From Nereocystis luetkeana (lineage: Eukaryota > Sar > Phaeophyceae > Laminariales > Laminariaceae): a stretch of DNA of 64,000 nucleotides. Positions 23,201 through 41,475 of this stretch are shown piece after piece. The notes below the pieces were generated by a model. It made no database searches. It saw nothing but the letters and a program-made list of their open reading frames with translations, and had not been told where the DNA came from. Location of the stretch: NCBI GenBank assembly GCA_031213475.1, contig JARUPZ010000004.1:3187501-3251500 (forward strand), given 5' to 3'. Each line of letters opens with the position of its first letter. Positions within the stretch are counted from its first letter, which is position 1. A program made the translations under genes and the position numbers.

Positions 23201-24215
23201 CGAGACTAATAGAACTAACCCTATCCCTATTACCCAATCAGAGAAACCCTAACTCTGACCCTGAGCCAATCAGACCAAATCTCGAATGAGTACCTAGCCC
23301 TACTGATTTTGTTCGTTCCCTGGCAGGTTCCTTTCCCTTGGGCTTGCTCATCGGCCCGCGCGTACACTCCACCTAACCCATCGTTTTTTTATTGAGATAT
23401 AGACCTCCTCCCTCATATTGGGAACGCCATAAGATTATTTTCACCCTGCCGTAGCCTGCGTCGTCAGGTGCATACGATACTAAATATTTTACCTGTGCAT
23501 GTACATGATATAACGGCGTTGCGAAGCCACGCATATTTCTTCTTAAAAACCAAGGGATGTTGATGACTGCTGTATACAACTTGGCCCAGCTTCGACCAGG
23601 TGGTTGACACAAACTGAACGAAACGCTGACCGCCTGTGAAAATTCTCGGAGTGAACGAAAATTTCTCCGAATGATGGGAAATTTATCGAATTAAAGATGT
23701 AAGGAAGATTAAGGCTGGAGTATCAACCATTCTGTCGATTTGGGAGATGTACAGAGCTCCTGATGTGTTTGTAACCTCATAATATTTACCCCCCCCCTTA
23801 CCATGGTATGGCTCTTTTGCCATCGGAGGGTAGAATGCCATCTATTTGAGTTGTGTTGACCATTGAAATATCCCGGAAGATCAGTGTTTGGCCAATCAAA
23901 GCTTCGAGTCAGTGATGTGATACCTGGTATGCTCTACTGTGCCACCGCCCCGCAGAGCTGGCGTCGACGTTGATGTCCTTGGCCAGAAGCAAGGACGCGG
24001 ATCTTCTCCAAGCTTTCGAGGGTTGCTACGAGGGCGATGTTTACTTGGGCGAGATCGACGATGAGCTATTTCTTCTGCAAGTGAGTTTTCGCTATGTTTG
24101 CTTGTATTGGCCCTGGGAGCATGCACACCGGCGTTTTTTCGTACGGTATGTTTTGTTCAGTCTCGCTGTCTGATCTTCTTAGGCCTCTCCAATACCCAGG
24201 TATATCGAGGCCTAA
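17229..24215 (+). CDS. Lipoyl-like domain protein lacking the lipoyl lysine, seven exons
   Basis: Exons: 17229-17456, 19324-19380, 20670-20754, 21794-21898, 22666-22785, 23956-24080, 24183-24215. All phases agree and give 250 aa. The N-terminus is Arg/Ala-rich without acids (MRARGPAATAAPAVSIGRAL, then RKLST), like a mitochondrial presequence. Residues 71 to about 143 align without gaps to an E2-type lipoyl domain: MPSITDTEREAILTSWNVKV, AGDVVCEIELEQFSVG, and LVEAGTEKVPVGAPIATI. In lipoylated domains the turn reads DKA; here it reads EQF, so Gln replaces the modified Lys. A mainly acidic linker follows, then a probable helical tail (FTWKDVLKAVLRLRQNDK, LASTLMSLARSKDADLLQAF). No subunit-binding or acyltransferase domain is present. 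The intron after exon 2 starts with GC. Its role is unknown; a structural, non-catalytic partner of a 2-oxoacid dehydrogenase complex is one possibility. Confidence 0.85.
17975..18258 (-). repeat. Dispersed repeat family B, near-complete copy
   Basis: On the minus strand it reads tgtgtgttcttcacattaaa, then ctacccgtcgacatccagca, caaccagtgtccgtgccgat, a CTAG site, ctgtggtcacaaagctacg, and an A-rich end. It serves as an uninterrupted reference for the copy at 37471. It lies in the first intron of the lipoyl-like gene. Confidence 0.8.
18541..19024. mobile_element. Foldback element with long inverted repeats
   Basis: The ends are ttcttatgccgtcg and cgacggcatgagaa, and inverted similarity continues inward through most of the 484 bp (for example gagcttttgccccggaaatg on the left and catgtccggggcaaaagctc on the right, and the cggaaaagtgc blocks near the centre). 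Because of this palindrome the same peptide-like frame appears on both strands, so it is not a gene. No clear target duplication was found. It sits in intron 1 of the lipoyl-like gene. Confidence 0.8.
19945..20016. repeat. Degenerate piggyBac-like MITE (family E)
   Basis: It resembles the better copy at 33444-33545: ttttggagacaacacaactt near the middle and caaagggttaa at the end, where TTAA would be the target site. It is old and only one end is clear. Confidence 0.4.
20505..20660 (+). repeat. Degenerate 9-nt minisatellite at an intron end
   Basis: Repeats of a unit like gtgcttgac run through the end of the second intron of the lipoyl-like gene and stop just before the acceptor at 20667-20669. 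The T-rich strand may supply the polypyrimidine signal. Confidence 0.65.
22195..22660 (+). repeat. Degenerate minisatellite at an intron end
   Basis: Many imperfect units resembling ccctttgacatggttgtcc fill most of the intron before exon 5 of the lipoyl-like gene and end at its acceptor (22661-22665). The open frames through it only reflect the repeat. Confidence 0.75.
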
Positions 24216-25706
24216 GATAACTTAAGTATAGAAAGCGCATGCAGCATGTGCCATCATGATGCGCGTACACCACCTACTTCCCTACGTTGCATGTCGGGCA
24301 TTCTCCCCACCTCAGCAGCCGGGGCTGGTGCGTGTGGACAGGTGCTGAATTCGTCTTTTTTGGTTGGTCGTTTTTTCTCTCTGAAATTCCCGAAGGGGGT
24401 TGTATCCGATGAGCGAAACGTTGCCAGCGGTAACCGTGCCTCCAAGCAAGTTTTACTCGTATGACTTTATCCCCGACCTCGCCCACCCCACCCATTCCTC
24501 CGGCTGTTCACGAAATGGCCAGGCAAAAGATATCGCCAAGACAAGGAGAAAACAGAAGGCCGACGAAGGGGTGGGGAGGCGTCTCACAGTAGCAGACAGT
24601 AGTGAACTACCGTAGGGACAGATGGTCCCTCCCTGTGATTTTCGTAGTTGTCGGCTGAACCGGTTACAAGTCGGATTGTTGGCTGAACAGGATAGAGGTC
24701 GGATTGTTGGCTGTTTGGCTGAGAACACCGTCGTTTTGTTTTCTTGACTGATTCGACGCCAAAACTCGTTGTATGGGCTGATTCGTTGCGAAATCATGGT
24801 GTTGCCGATTTATTTGAGATATCAGTGTTGCCTGAGTCGCGCTCTTACGGGTTGCTTTGTGCGGAGGGTGGATTATTTTGGTGCGGTAGGTTTTTGCGGC
24901 TTTTTATTCCAGGCTTGTTTGGCCATTCATGTTCTTCGAACTCGGGATGGGGCCACTACCTACTGTGCTGCTGTCCTACCAAATGACAATACTCCGATTC
25001 GAAACAAAGAGTAATACGGGTACGAAGTGCCTTTGTTGTTCCCAAGAAAAAACGTAGCAGCACACCATCAATGGCCTACTACTACTCTAGTACAGTACCC
25101 TAGAAAGGCCTGCCCAAGACCCTCTGCAGATACGTTTCGGCAGTCAAGTCTGTGCAGGTACAAGAAGAGTAGTATCGTGGAAGGACACGCACGGCCCGGC
25201 ATCGAGGGGAGGTAGGCTCCGAATACACTGTTAATATCAGAACATCGGTCACCACCTTCGATCGGCATACGCGCACGTTTATGCAACGACGTATCTCACC
25301 TGTTGAGGAAAACTCGATCTTGTTACAGGTTTGCTTTTTTTTCAAAACCAGCATAATGCGTCCTTGTCAGGACCGAAATCGGTGGCTTTGGCGGCGGATA
25401 GCAAGAAACGTGTTGCACCCAATTTTGACGTTCGTTCGTCACTGCTGCTGTGTGTTTTTCACGTGTAAATACACTACAATGCAGCGCCAATTGTTTGCAT
25501 TTGCGTGCCGTTCCCCAGCGTACTGCTCCATTATCCCGGGTGGAACGTTTCTGCCCTTTTCATTCAGGTTCGACGTTCCGAATCGCATGTAAAAAAGGAC
25601 TCCCATCCTTTTAAGTTGGGAATTTTATCGGCCGAGATGCTCTGGTTTTGACTCGGGGTCGGGGTATCATTGAGCAATACCGATCGCCGAGCGCTCAGGT
25701 TTTTTG

Positions 25707-25889
25707 CAGGGCTCTTCTGGGGTCATAACCCCAACCCGCGGGTCGGGTCAGGAACTTTTCGAAATCTGACGGGCTGGATTGGGTCGAATCGGGTCAAGAA
25801 GTTTTCATTTTATCACGGATCGGGTCTGTTCACCGGTACCACACCCGATCTGACCCGCGAGGAATGACGCGACCCGTGAAACAGCGACG
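25707..25889. mobile_element. hAT-like non-autonomous element with GGGTC repeats, small copy
   Basis: The left end reads CAGGGCTCTTCTGGGGTCA, similar to the end of the element at 44425. The interior has the same gggtcgggtcaggaac units, and the right end (gacccgtgaaacagcgac) is a worn inverted match. No coding sequence is present. Confidence 0.5.
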
Positions 25890-26894
25890 CTTTTTTTTAC
25901 TGCCAAGATGAGCAATGGCAACGGCCGAGTAGCTCTGGGTTCGACTCGGACGTGCAGTTCCCCAGCTGCTCTAGGTCGGACGTCCCGACAAAGAAATTAT
26001 ACTGTAGTCGTGAGCTGGAGAACTATCGACCGAGACACTCTGGATTCCACTCGGCCCCAGGACGTCATTGAGCAAATATGATACCCTGGGCGAGAAATTC
26101 AGATAAGTTTTGTAGTCTCGATGTCAGCATGAGTACCGCCCGTCAGGTTTTGACTGGTAGTCAGGACGAGCAATAACAATGGCCAAGCGCACATGTTTCA
26201 ACTCGACGTTAGGATGAGCAATGATAGAAGCAACAACCGGGTGGAGTTGGAGCGTTACAGAAGCGACACCCTTTTTTCTTGATGTGAAGCAATGAATTGC
26301 CACTCGTTGGTGCAAGGACTTGCCACAATTCACGAAAATGGCGTTTTTTGTCACAATCCTCTGCTTTTTGGTGTGCGATGGCAAGTTCAGGTTTCGCAGC
26401 AAGCAACCTCGAGAACTTTCCACACATCCCTAATCAAACAGTGGACACAGGTTATCGGCATGACATGATACCCCGCGTCTTTCGGCGACATCAGCTTCAC
26501 GCATAGGCAACTTCGTATAAGTAAGGCAGTTACAAGACAGTGCTGACAGGGAAAGAGCCAGGCCGGTCGGACAGACCAGGCCACTTGAAAAAAGGTACGT
26601 ATCCTCTCTCCTCGAAAAACTACAGGTTACGAGAGGCCACGAGAGGGGCCGCGTTCCTAACCTGCCCCCCTATAAGCGCTGCAAAAATAGGATGGATGGA
26701 TGCATTTTTGACTCCGGCGCTGTCATTTCCCATGCCAACAAACCAACAACGACCAAAGGTGGCCACATCGATCCTCGAGGATTACAGCCGCGCCACGCCA
26801 AGGCTAGTACGTACACGCCCACCCAGGCTTATATAACACAATAAAGTGACGTCCAGTTCCTAACCCCGCCCCCTTTCGCCCGGCCGTATCGTAG

Positions 26895-27365
26895 ACCACA
26901 GACCCCCCCCCCCCCCCCCTTCCCGCCCCCCCCCCCGCGAGTTGCCACACTACTGTTTTACGCTCATCATGCTGTGATTCCGTGAGTCACAGCGAGAAAA
27001 ACACTCAAAAAAAACATCCACACGCTGCCCCCCCCTCCCCCCTCCCATTGCTTCTCGTTACAGCGGCAGACTTTCTGAGTCTTGTACCACCAACAGGGTC
27101 GATAGGCCGCGACCCTACTCCCCCCCCCCCCCCCCCAAACACGCCGGGCATCCATCCATCCACCCTCCTCCAAGTAATATCTGCGTTGCGCCTCCCCCGA
27201 AAAAAATTACCAGCTCGAGCCACGGATGGCAAAAGAGTCTTGCCCAAGCGCCATGCAAAAAAACGGCACCGCGTACAAGGCTCATGTCTCATCCGCTGGG
27301 GCTGCTGGTGTAGAGGCGAGCTCACGTATCACTACCCCTTCCGCCCCCCCCCCCCCCCCCCCTCC
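26895..27365 (+). repeat. Long homopolymer C tracts
   Basis: Uninterrupted or nearly uninterrupted C runs occur at about 26904-26937, 27120-27136 and 27346-27362, separated by C-rich sequence. They make long proline-rich open frames that are not genes. Confidence 0.8.
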
Positions 27366-27564
27366 CCTCCCTGGCGTCGCCCCACAGATTGCCGCATCGA
27401 ATATACTGCCAACTGCATCGAGAAGTGATATGAGTTACGCCTGATCGTTATCTCCCTCCCGTAGAACCTTTCACCGCCCGCCCGCCCGCCCGTCTGCCTG
27501 CCTCCCACCGCCTACAGTGCCAACCAACTCCGAAAATATGTTGGACGATCAACTTACAAAAAAA

Positions 27565-27890
27565 TGCCTCCCAAGTCTCAGGGGGGGGGGGGGGGGGGGC
27601 GTGATACGACGACCAACGCTGGAAGCGAATCCTTCTCCCAGCAGCCACCTACAAGTCCATGTGCTTCAGGGGGGGATGTAAGAGGACTAACCCCGGAAGC
27701 GAATCCTTCTCCCAGCAGCTACCTCCAAGTCGATACCATGCTTTAGTGGGGGGGGGGGGCGGGGGATAAGTCGACCACCCCGGCAGCGAATCTACCAGCT
27801 ACCTCCAAGCCGATAAGCTTCAGAAGGGGGGATAATATGGCGACCACTCCCAAAAGCGAATTATTCTTTCTCCCAACAGCCCGACTACAC
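27565..27890 (+). repeat. Minisatellite of about 80-95 nt with poly-G tracts
   Basis: About four units share gcgaatccttctcccagcag, then ctacctccaagtcgat, gcttcag and a G run, then gaccacccc. It ends about 100 bp downstream of the Arf stop codon, so it may enter the 3' UTR or terminator region. Confidence 0.7.
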
Positions 27891-27990
27891 CGCAAGCATT
27901 AACCTAGGAACAACGAGGATGATCGACAGCCCTCCCTCCCTCTCTCCCTACATCCTTCCACAGCCCCGAGACTCTCCCCCCTCGGCAAAC

Positions 27991-36051
<8,061 letters not shown>

Positions 36052-37221
36052 GGTTCCGCCTAATGGGGGAGCAAGAGCGCACAGCACGCAGAACAATCAA
36101 GTCTAGCCAAGCACTGGCACATAACAATCGTTAGGCAGGACGTCCCCCACGCCGCACGAGTATATCGTCTACACTCGTGCGTAGTGGCGAGAGTACGGAG
36201 GGATTAAAACCATCAGCGGACTCTCCGCACAGAAAATCAGAAGGTACAGGGGGGGGAGGCGGGCGACAAGCTCCGCCCCTGGGGGCCAGACCACCTGCTC
36301 GGTGCGAGCATAACCTCTGCAACATACTGCGAACTGACTGTTCTCGGCCGTTGGAGGGTGACGTACACCCCATATAGGAAGTGTCGTCGGGATTGCTTGC
36401 CTGCGCAATGCCGGAAGGGTCCGCCCTGTTCTCTCCAGTCTCTTGTCATGTTCTGATTCACTTTCTTTCGCAGCGCGGAAAATAGAGAGAGCAGCCCTTC
36501 CAATTAACGACACGTCTACGATTTCGGGTGTGTTCTTGTTTTTCGTACTTCCGACAACCAAAACACGAGTTGTTCCATTCGAGGCGGAAATGGGGCGAAA
36601 CACCCCCCTGCCGCCAATTCCAAAAACATTCGGGCTTGCCATGCCGCAGCAGGCGTAGAGTCCCTGGCGTCCCGCTCTAGCCCTCTCCTGCCTCGGCTTC
36701 GCGCCAATTCCAAGATCTCTGCGGAGCACAGAGGAGGGTCTGCTAAACCAAAGCCAAAGCCCAACAATATGGATTGAGCACAAGAATAATGACGATCCCG
36801 GTCCCGGTCCCATCCCGCCTCTACATGCCTAGCTGCAGCAGTCACGCTTCTGGCACGGTTACGCCACGTTGGCCCTGCAGGGAATGGACATCCCACTGGT
36901 TTCCGCCGAGGGCTCTCTCTGACCATCCCTCCAGGAATGCCTACCAGGTATATATAGTCTTCGGGATCACTCGTCTACAGAAGAAAAAATCGCCCAAAAG
37001 CCGTGCGTCCCCGTGAGTGCGACCAGCGGCTTACTCACCTACCCCCACCAGACACGGACTCCTGTCTCTTGTGCACTGCACGGGCTCCTGTTCGACTTGG
37101 CAGGGGCTCGGGAGCGCGGATGTTCTCAGTTTTCGGTCGGTCTCACGTGTGCTCTGAAATCGAGCAGATTCTTTTCTCCACCCACGATATTATCCCAGTA
37201 AATGCCCACTGCAGGACTCAC
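36052..37221. other. Region upstream of Arf
   Basis: This GC-rich stretch probably includes the Arf promoter and 5' UTR. A minus-strand frame stays open at 36169-36813 (including ASNGTTRVLVVGSTKNKN) but matches nothing I recognise and overlaps an equally long frame. No other gene is seen. Confidence 0.4.
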
Positions 37222-37390
37222 GGAGTGAATTCACGTTCCATGATTTTACCTTTGACAAAGAGATCTGTGCTGGCCGTCGCTCATTGGTGGGCTTCCGGTC
37301 TGCTCGTCTGTTCTGTTTTACTGCTGTTGTTCTTTTGCTGTGCAGTGTTGTTGTCGTCGTTGTCGTGGTGTGATCGTGTGATTCGATCAT
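37222..37390 (-). CDS. Possible first exon of an ExoIII/APE-type endonuclease
   Basis: From an ATG at 37390 the frame runs through a Thr/Lys/Arg-rich leader to SKVKSWNVNSLR and ends at a gtgagt donor. WNVNSLR is the conserved start of exonuclease III/AP-endonuclease domains, which cut DNA at abasic sites; LINE endonucleases begin similarly. No further exon (ETK, GYSGVA or SDH-type motifs) was found downstream. It could be a gene start whose later exons I missed, a broken copy, or chance. Confidence 0.3.
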
Positions 37391-37470
37391 TCATTTCATG
37401 CCGCAATGCCGGGTCCGTGCCGCTTCGTCTGCCACACAGTAGGGGTCTCGACGACGCATCCATGTGATGC

Positions 37471-37800
37471 TACTGCTGCTGTGTGTGTTCTTCACATTAA
37501 ACCGTTCTTTCTACCCGTCGACATCCAGCACAACCAGTGTCCGTGCCGATTCTTCAATCCTGTTATTAATAGAAGAGATACAAGTTATGTGGTCACAAAG
37601 CTACGCCACAGAGATACTACGTTGCCGCGTACCAGGTATGCAGTAAGCACAGCAGTGGGCAATGCAATGACATGTCATCATACTATTATAATAGATACGA
37701 CAGGCACGACATACACATTCTAAGCAATAGAGAAACGAAAGGAAACAATCAAACAGCAAAGAGAAAACAAAAACAAAATAGACAAATCGAAAGAGAAAAA
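37471..37800 (+). repeat. Dispersed repeat family B, longest copy, with three micro-insertions
   Basis: It runs from ctgtgtgtgttcttcacatt to an A-rich end (aaaacaaaaacaaaatag). Against the copy at 17975-18258 it has extra bases at three places: gttattaat near 37561-37570, TACCAGGTA at 37630-37638 in place of TA, and CTATTATAATAG at 37683-37694 in place of CTAG. The A-rich tail hints at spread by retroposition. Confidence 0.85.
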
Positions 37801-38254
37801 GAAAAAGTGAAAGCAAAAACTATTAATAGAAGAAACAATCTGTCGTGCCCCCCCCCCGCAGGCGAGGTGGCCAACACTTGAAAAAGAACGAGCTGGAAAA
37901 CAAAAATAACAAAGAAAAATAACAAAAACACCACTGCTTGTAAACAGAGTAAGTAGGCTCATTCTTATCGAAGAGTGTTTTTTCCATAATTCCAAAGTTT
38001 GGAAATAATTGGAGATATATGTATCGATATACGGAGGCGTTCTGTCACTATTCGTGAAATTCTCCAGAAGCTAAAATATCAAGTTCGGTAGCATTCCAAT
38101 ATTTGGAAAAAAAAACAGGAAAATATGGAAGATTGAAAAATTGCGCGAAAAAAATGTCGAAAACTTGGAAAAAAAGCTCTCCGATAAGAATGGCCCTAAG
38201 ACAAAGAACCAAGGGAAAAAAAATAACAAAGGGAAAATAACAGGCAGACCAAAG

Positions 38255-38411
38255 CCCAAAGCACCTTCCAGGTGGCGGCAGCAGTTTGTGGTACGAGTAG
38301 TATAGCCAGGTTCTCGAGTCCCTGCGAATCCGCCTGGTACCGCCTTGCTACCCAGACAGGCGTCTCCGCCCTGTGTTCGTCAACTATGCCCAGCCCCTTG
38401 GCGTCAGACAA
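38255..38411 (-). mobile_element. 3' terminal fragment of a second LINE copy
   Basis: The minus strand reads VWVARRYQAD, similar to the RVVARHQAD end of the LINE at 38637-39795. Only the last part is present. Confidence 0.35.
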
Positions 38412-38636
38412 TACGAAACGAGCAGAACAGGTTGGTCATCCAACCACGCCACACGCCTCCTTCAGTACGGCTTATCAATCAGAAAAGGAAGAAAAATAAA
38501 TAAATTGAAAATCACGGATAATCGGCGCAAAAAAGAAAAAAACAAAACAAGAGAGAAGACAAGGGAAGACCACGTTCGAACCAGCTGCACCAGTTGGTGG
38601 CACTATTAATAGTAGGATGGTCTCATGTTCTACTTC

Positions 38637-39795
38637 CTAGTCGGCCTGGTGCCTTGCTACCACCCTGTCTGACATCTCCTTCCTACTTTCGTCTACCGCA
38701 GTTTCCCTTCTACTCCTCCTGTTCCCCCCCCTTTCCGCATTCCCTTGGTCGGGTTTTCTGCCACTTCTCCTGTTGCCCCCTCCCCCCTCATTCCCGGGGA
38801 CACCATCCACGGCCGATGCGCGGCGCTGCCTACTCATCTCAGCCTCAGCCTCGTGCCACCTCACCATGAACCGTTCGGCTGCTTCAAGGATCCCCCGGTA
38901 ACACTCCTTTTTGGCTGCAGTGGACCACAACGCGGTCTCAACTCCAAACACCAAGGGGACAACTTCCGTTAACCCTTCGGTGGCTCGGAACTCCCTACTA
39001 AGGTCTTCGACTATGCATCTATGCCAAGTCTTACACTGTCCGCCTGGTCTCGGGTTCTCCCCACCAGCTATCGTCCCGAACATTACCCGACTGGGTAATC
39101 GCTCCTTGCTTTGCCGTGCCACGCTCCCCGCAAAAAAGAGCCGCCGTTTACGAATGGTCGTTTCGATGCTCTCGCAACGTGTCATCTTGAGGGCCTTCGC
39201 GTACGAGAGGGTGGCATGGTCAGTACGAAGTCGGCGCTGGAAGGCGATGACTCGCAACAGGACTTGGTGGCAGCCGTTCGAAGCTTGGCAAGGTGTTCCG
39301 CTCTGAGGGTCCACGTCACACACCCGTACAGCAGGGTCTCAATCACCTCGGCCTTCAGCATTCGAGCTTTAAGGCTAAGGGGGGCGGTCGTCCTATCATA
39401 CAACTCCGGGCCGAACCGTTTGAGGCATGCTCGCATGAGACGGATCCGTCGGTCGATTTCGAGCAAGAGGTCAGCGTTTTCGTGGATAATGCCCCCTAGG
39501 TATAAGAACTGGGTCGTCTGCTTATACCTCTGGCCAGCCGCTTCGATGACGAGCGGTGGTGCGAGGGTAGTCTGGTTTGGTGTTTGTAGGAGCATTGTCT
39601 CTGTCTTCTTTTCCGACACCGTGAGGCCTGCTGTTTCGAATACAGTCACGATGACTGCCATCATTTTCGCGAGCCCTTCAGCCGATTTCGAGACAATTCC
39701 TGCATCATCGGCGTACAACATGCCCCATACAGACCTTCGCACGCACGCCAATGACTCCTGTGCTTCTCTGTTCGAACTACTCCAGCATCACTGAG
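38637..39795 (-). mobile_element. LINE (non-LTR retrotransposon), 5'-truncated and frameshifted
   Basis: Reverse-transcriptase sequence begins near 39795 with REAQESLACVRRS then GMLYADDAGIVSKS, where YADD is the catalytic motif. The frame continues through FLYLGGIIHENADLLLEIDR and TLLYGCVTWTLR, typical of the thumb region of LINE ORF2. Near 39.25-39.3 kb the reading frame shifts; the C-terminal part (RRLFFAGSVARQ, then a Cys/His-poor basic tail) ends with a stop at 38637. The endonuclease and the RT N-terminus are missing, as usual for 5'-truncated LINE insertions. It is a dead copy lying upstream of the Arf gene. Confidence 0.9.
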
Positions 39796-40699
39796 TTGGA
39801 CCAAATTGCTGCTGCTTGGTGCAATTGCTATACGTCATACAAGTAAGTACGTGTGTTTGTACAAAAAACAGCACACGATCTTAGTCCGATGAACGGGCAG
39901 GAGTCACCTACCTGTTGAAGGATATGCTGGACTAAGTGTAGCACACGGGCGGCCGACCTATCACACAGCTTGCACACAGCTTGCAAGTGTGAGTATCGAC
40001 GGGCCAATCATCTCATTTTGTACTGCTTGTAAAGAGATTTAAGGGAAAACCAAAAACAACAAAGAATAAAATGCGTCCTGCCCCAAAAATCTATGATCTA
40101 TCTTTTATCGTAACGACTGGTTATGTAGGGCAGACGTCATTAATATTTTTTTCACATGTCGGCATCGTCGCCATCATCAGAGGTCCATCCTCTGCGTATA
40201 GAATACGAGCCCTTTCGAGCATGTGTGTTCCAACCGCTGCATGCATGCATGGATGTACTCGCTGTGGCGACCAACTCTTTGCTGTGACTGGAAAGTGACT
40301 GTGCTGGAACGAAATGACTATGATGAGTACGCACCAGTACAGTAGTGTACTCACTCGTCTTTGGTTCCAGAGAACAAACGCGTTATGGACGAACAGCCCC
40401 TCCCCTGGTTACACCTTCTACAGATTGTACCAGTATAACCTACGATACGTTTCGGAACGCTTACAGCAGTGATACGCGTCAGTGGCACGATGGACAGTGA
40501 AAAACGCAACATAAGTCAAGCGATAAGAATTCGGTTCATCGAAGAAAGACTCTCACTCGACAATACGGACGTGACCACGCGGCGACGACGCAAACCACCG
40601 CACGAACGCGCCCTCCACAAGTACTTGTAGCATTTCTTGTCTCATCGTACCTCCCACTCCGTCCGCAAGCAGTCTAGAACTTTATCTGCTATCGTTTCA
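39796..40699. other. Stretch without recognised genes
   Basis: No gene or clear repeat was recognised on either strand. Confidence 0.4.
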
Positions 40700-41010
40700 G
40701 ACGTCGGTCAGATTGCATACGACTACAGCCATGCATGACAATGAGTTCACCCCTCTCTCCCCCCCCCTCCCTCTCCCATTAACTCATTGAAGTTGGCATC
40801 CATACGCAAGTCCGCCTCACAGGCGGTTCTTACGAGGTAGTAGGATGCAGCTCACCCTTCATGCGACTCGCCGAACACCTCACGGCGCTTCGCGCTTGGT
40901 GCAAGCAATGTCTGCCTGGTCGGTGAAAACCCGACATGCTCCGTCCCGGCATTGTAGGGATGCGAGGGTCTATGGTCATACGATTACGGCCATGCATGTC
41001 ATCGAGTACA
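40700..41010 (+). repeat. Dispersed repeat family F, copy preceded by a partial copy
   Basis: The main copy starts near 40780 (gttggcatccatacgcaag) and runs through 'ggatgcagctcacccttcat', 'gcgcttcgcgcttggtgcaa' and 'gatgcgagggtctatggtca' to ccatgcatgtcatcgagtac. The same tail block (gccatgcatgacaatgag) occurs just upstream at about 40715-40752, so two copies lie in tandem. TACGAGGTA at 40831 interrupts it where the copy near 48.2 kb has TA. Confidence 0.75.
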
Positions 41011-41277
41011 TCTCTCCTTTCGAGTACACCTCCTGTCCCATGACAACATATCGCATATCGGGTATCGCTTTCTTTAATCGGAAATCGGGACTTTTTTTTT
41101 TCGGCTATCTGGTTATATTACAATCGGCACGATTTCCGATGTATCGGAACTTCCGATACGATGTCCCACACTGCTGACATTCCAGCGACAGGGGAGTGAA
41201 GCCAGAGCGTACCGCGTCCGACCATTGTAGGAGATGCGAAACATTCGTTTCCCCCTTCATCTAGTAATAGGCACAGG

Positions 41278-41475
41278 CGTGGCTTCCACCGCATTTGATG
41301 ATACCATATTCGCTTTATAAAGTTGAACCACTGAGCTACTCAGTCAGCAGCCGTGGCTTCGACCGCATTTGATGATACCATGTTCGTTTTATGAAAGTTG
41401 AACCACTGAGCTACTCAGTCAGCGCTGACTGAGTAACTCAGTGCTTTAACTGAATAGCTCAGTGGTTTAAGTTTT
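41278..41475. repeat. Direct and inverted repeats with tRNA A-box-like motif
   Basis: A unit of about 73 bp (gtggcttc-accgcatttgatgataccat to ctgagctactcagtcagc) occurs twice. The second unit is followed by an inverted copy of its end, centred on cagcgctg near 41422. The motif TAGCTCAGTGG near 41454-41464 fits a tRNA D-arm/A-box, but no B box or full tRNA was found. Confidence 0.55.

Larger units (their letters stand above)
24216..27990. other. Region between the lipoyl-like and Arf genes
   Basis: The two genes converge here. No gene was recognised. The region contains a hAT-like element (25707-25889), runs of C and G (26895-27365), and a minisatellite (27565-27890) next to the Arf stop codon. 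Confidence 0.5.

Noticed and set aside
23215-23275. Telomere-like aaccctaactctgaccct stretch
   Set aside because: It has only one or two imperfect units and no array.
36169-36926. Long frames (136 and 214 codons) on the minus strand upstream of Arf
   Set aside because: Two overlapping frames are equally open, neither has a known motif, and the region is probably the Arf promoter and 5' UTR.
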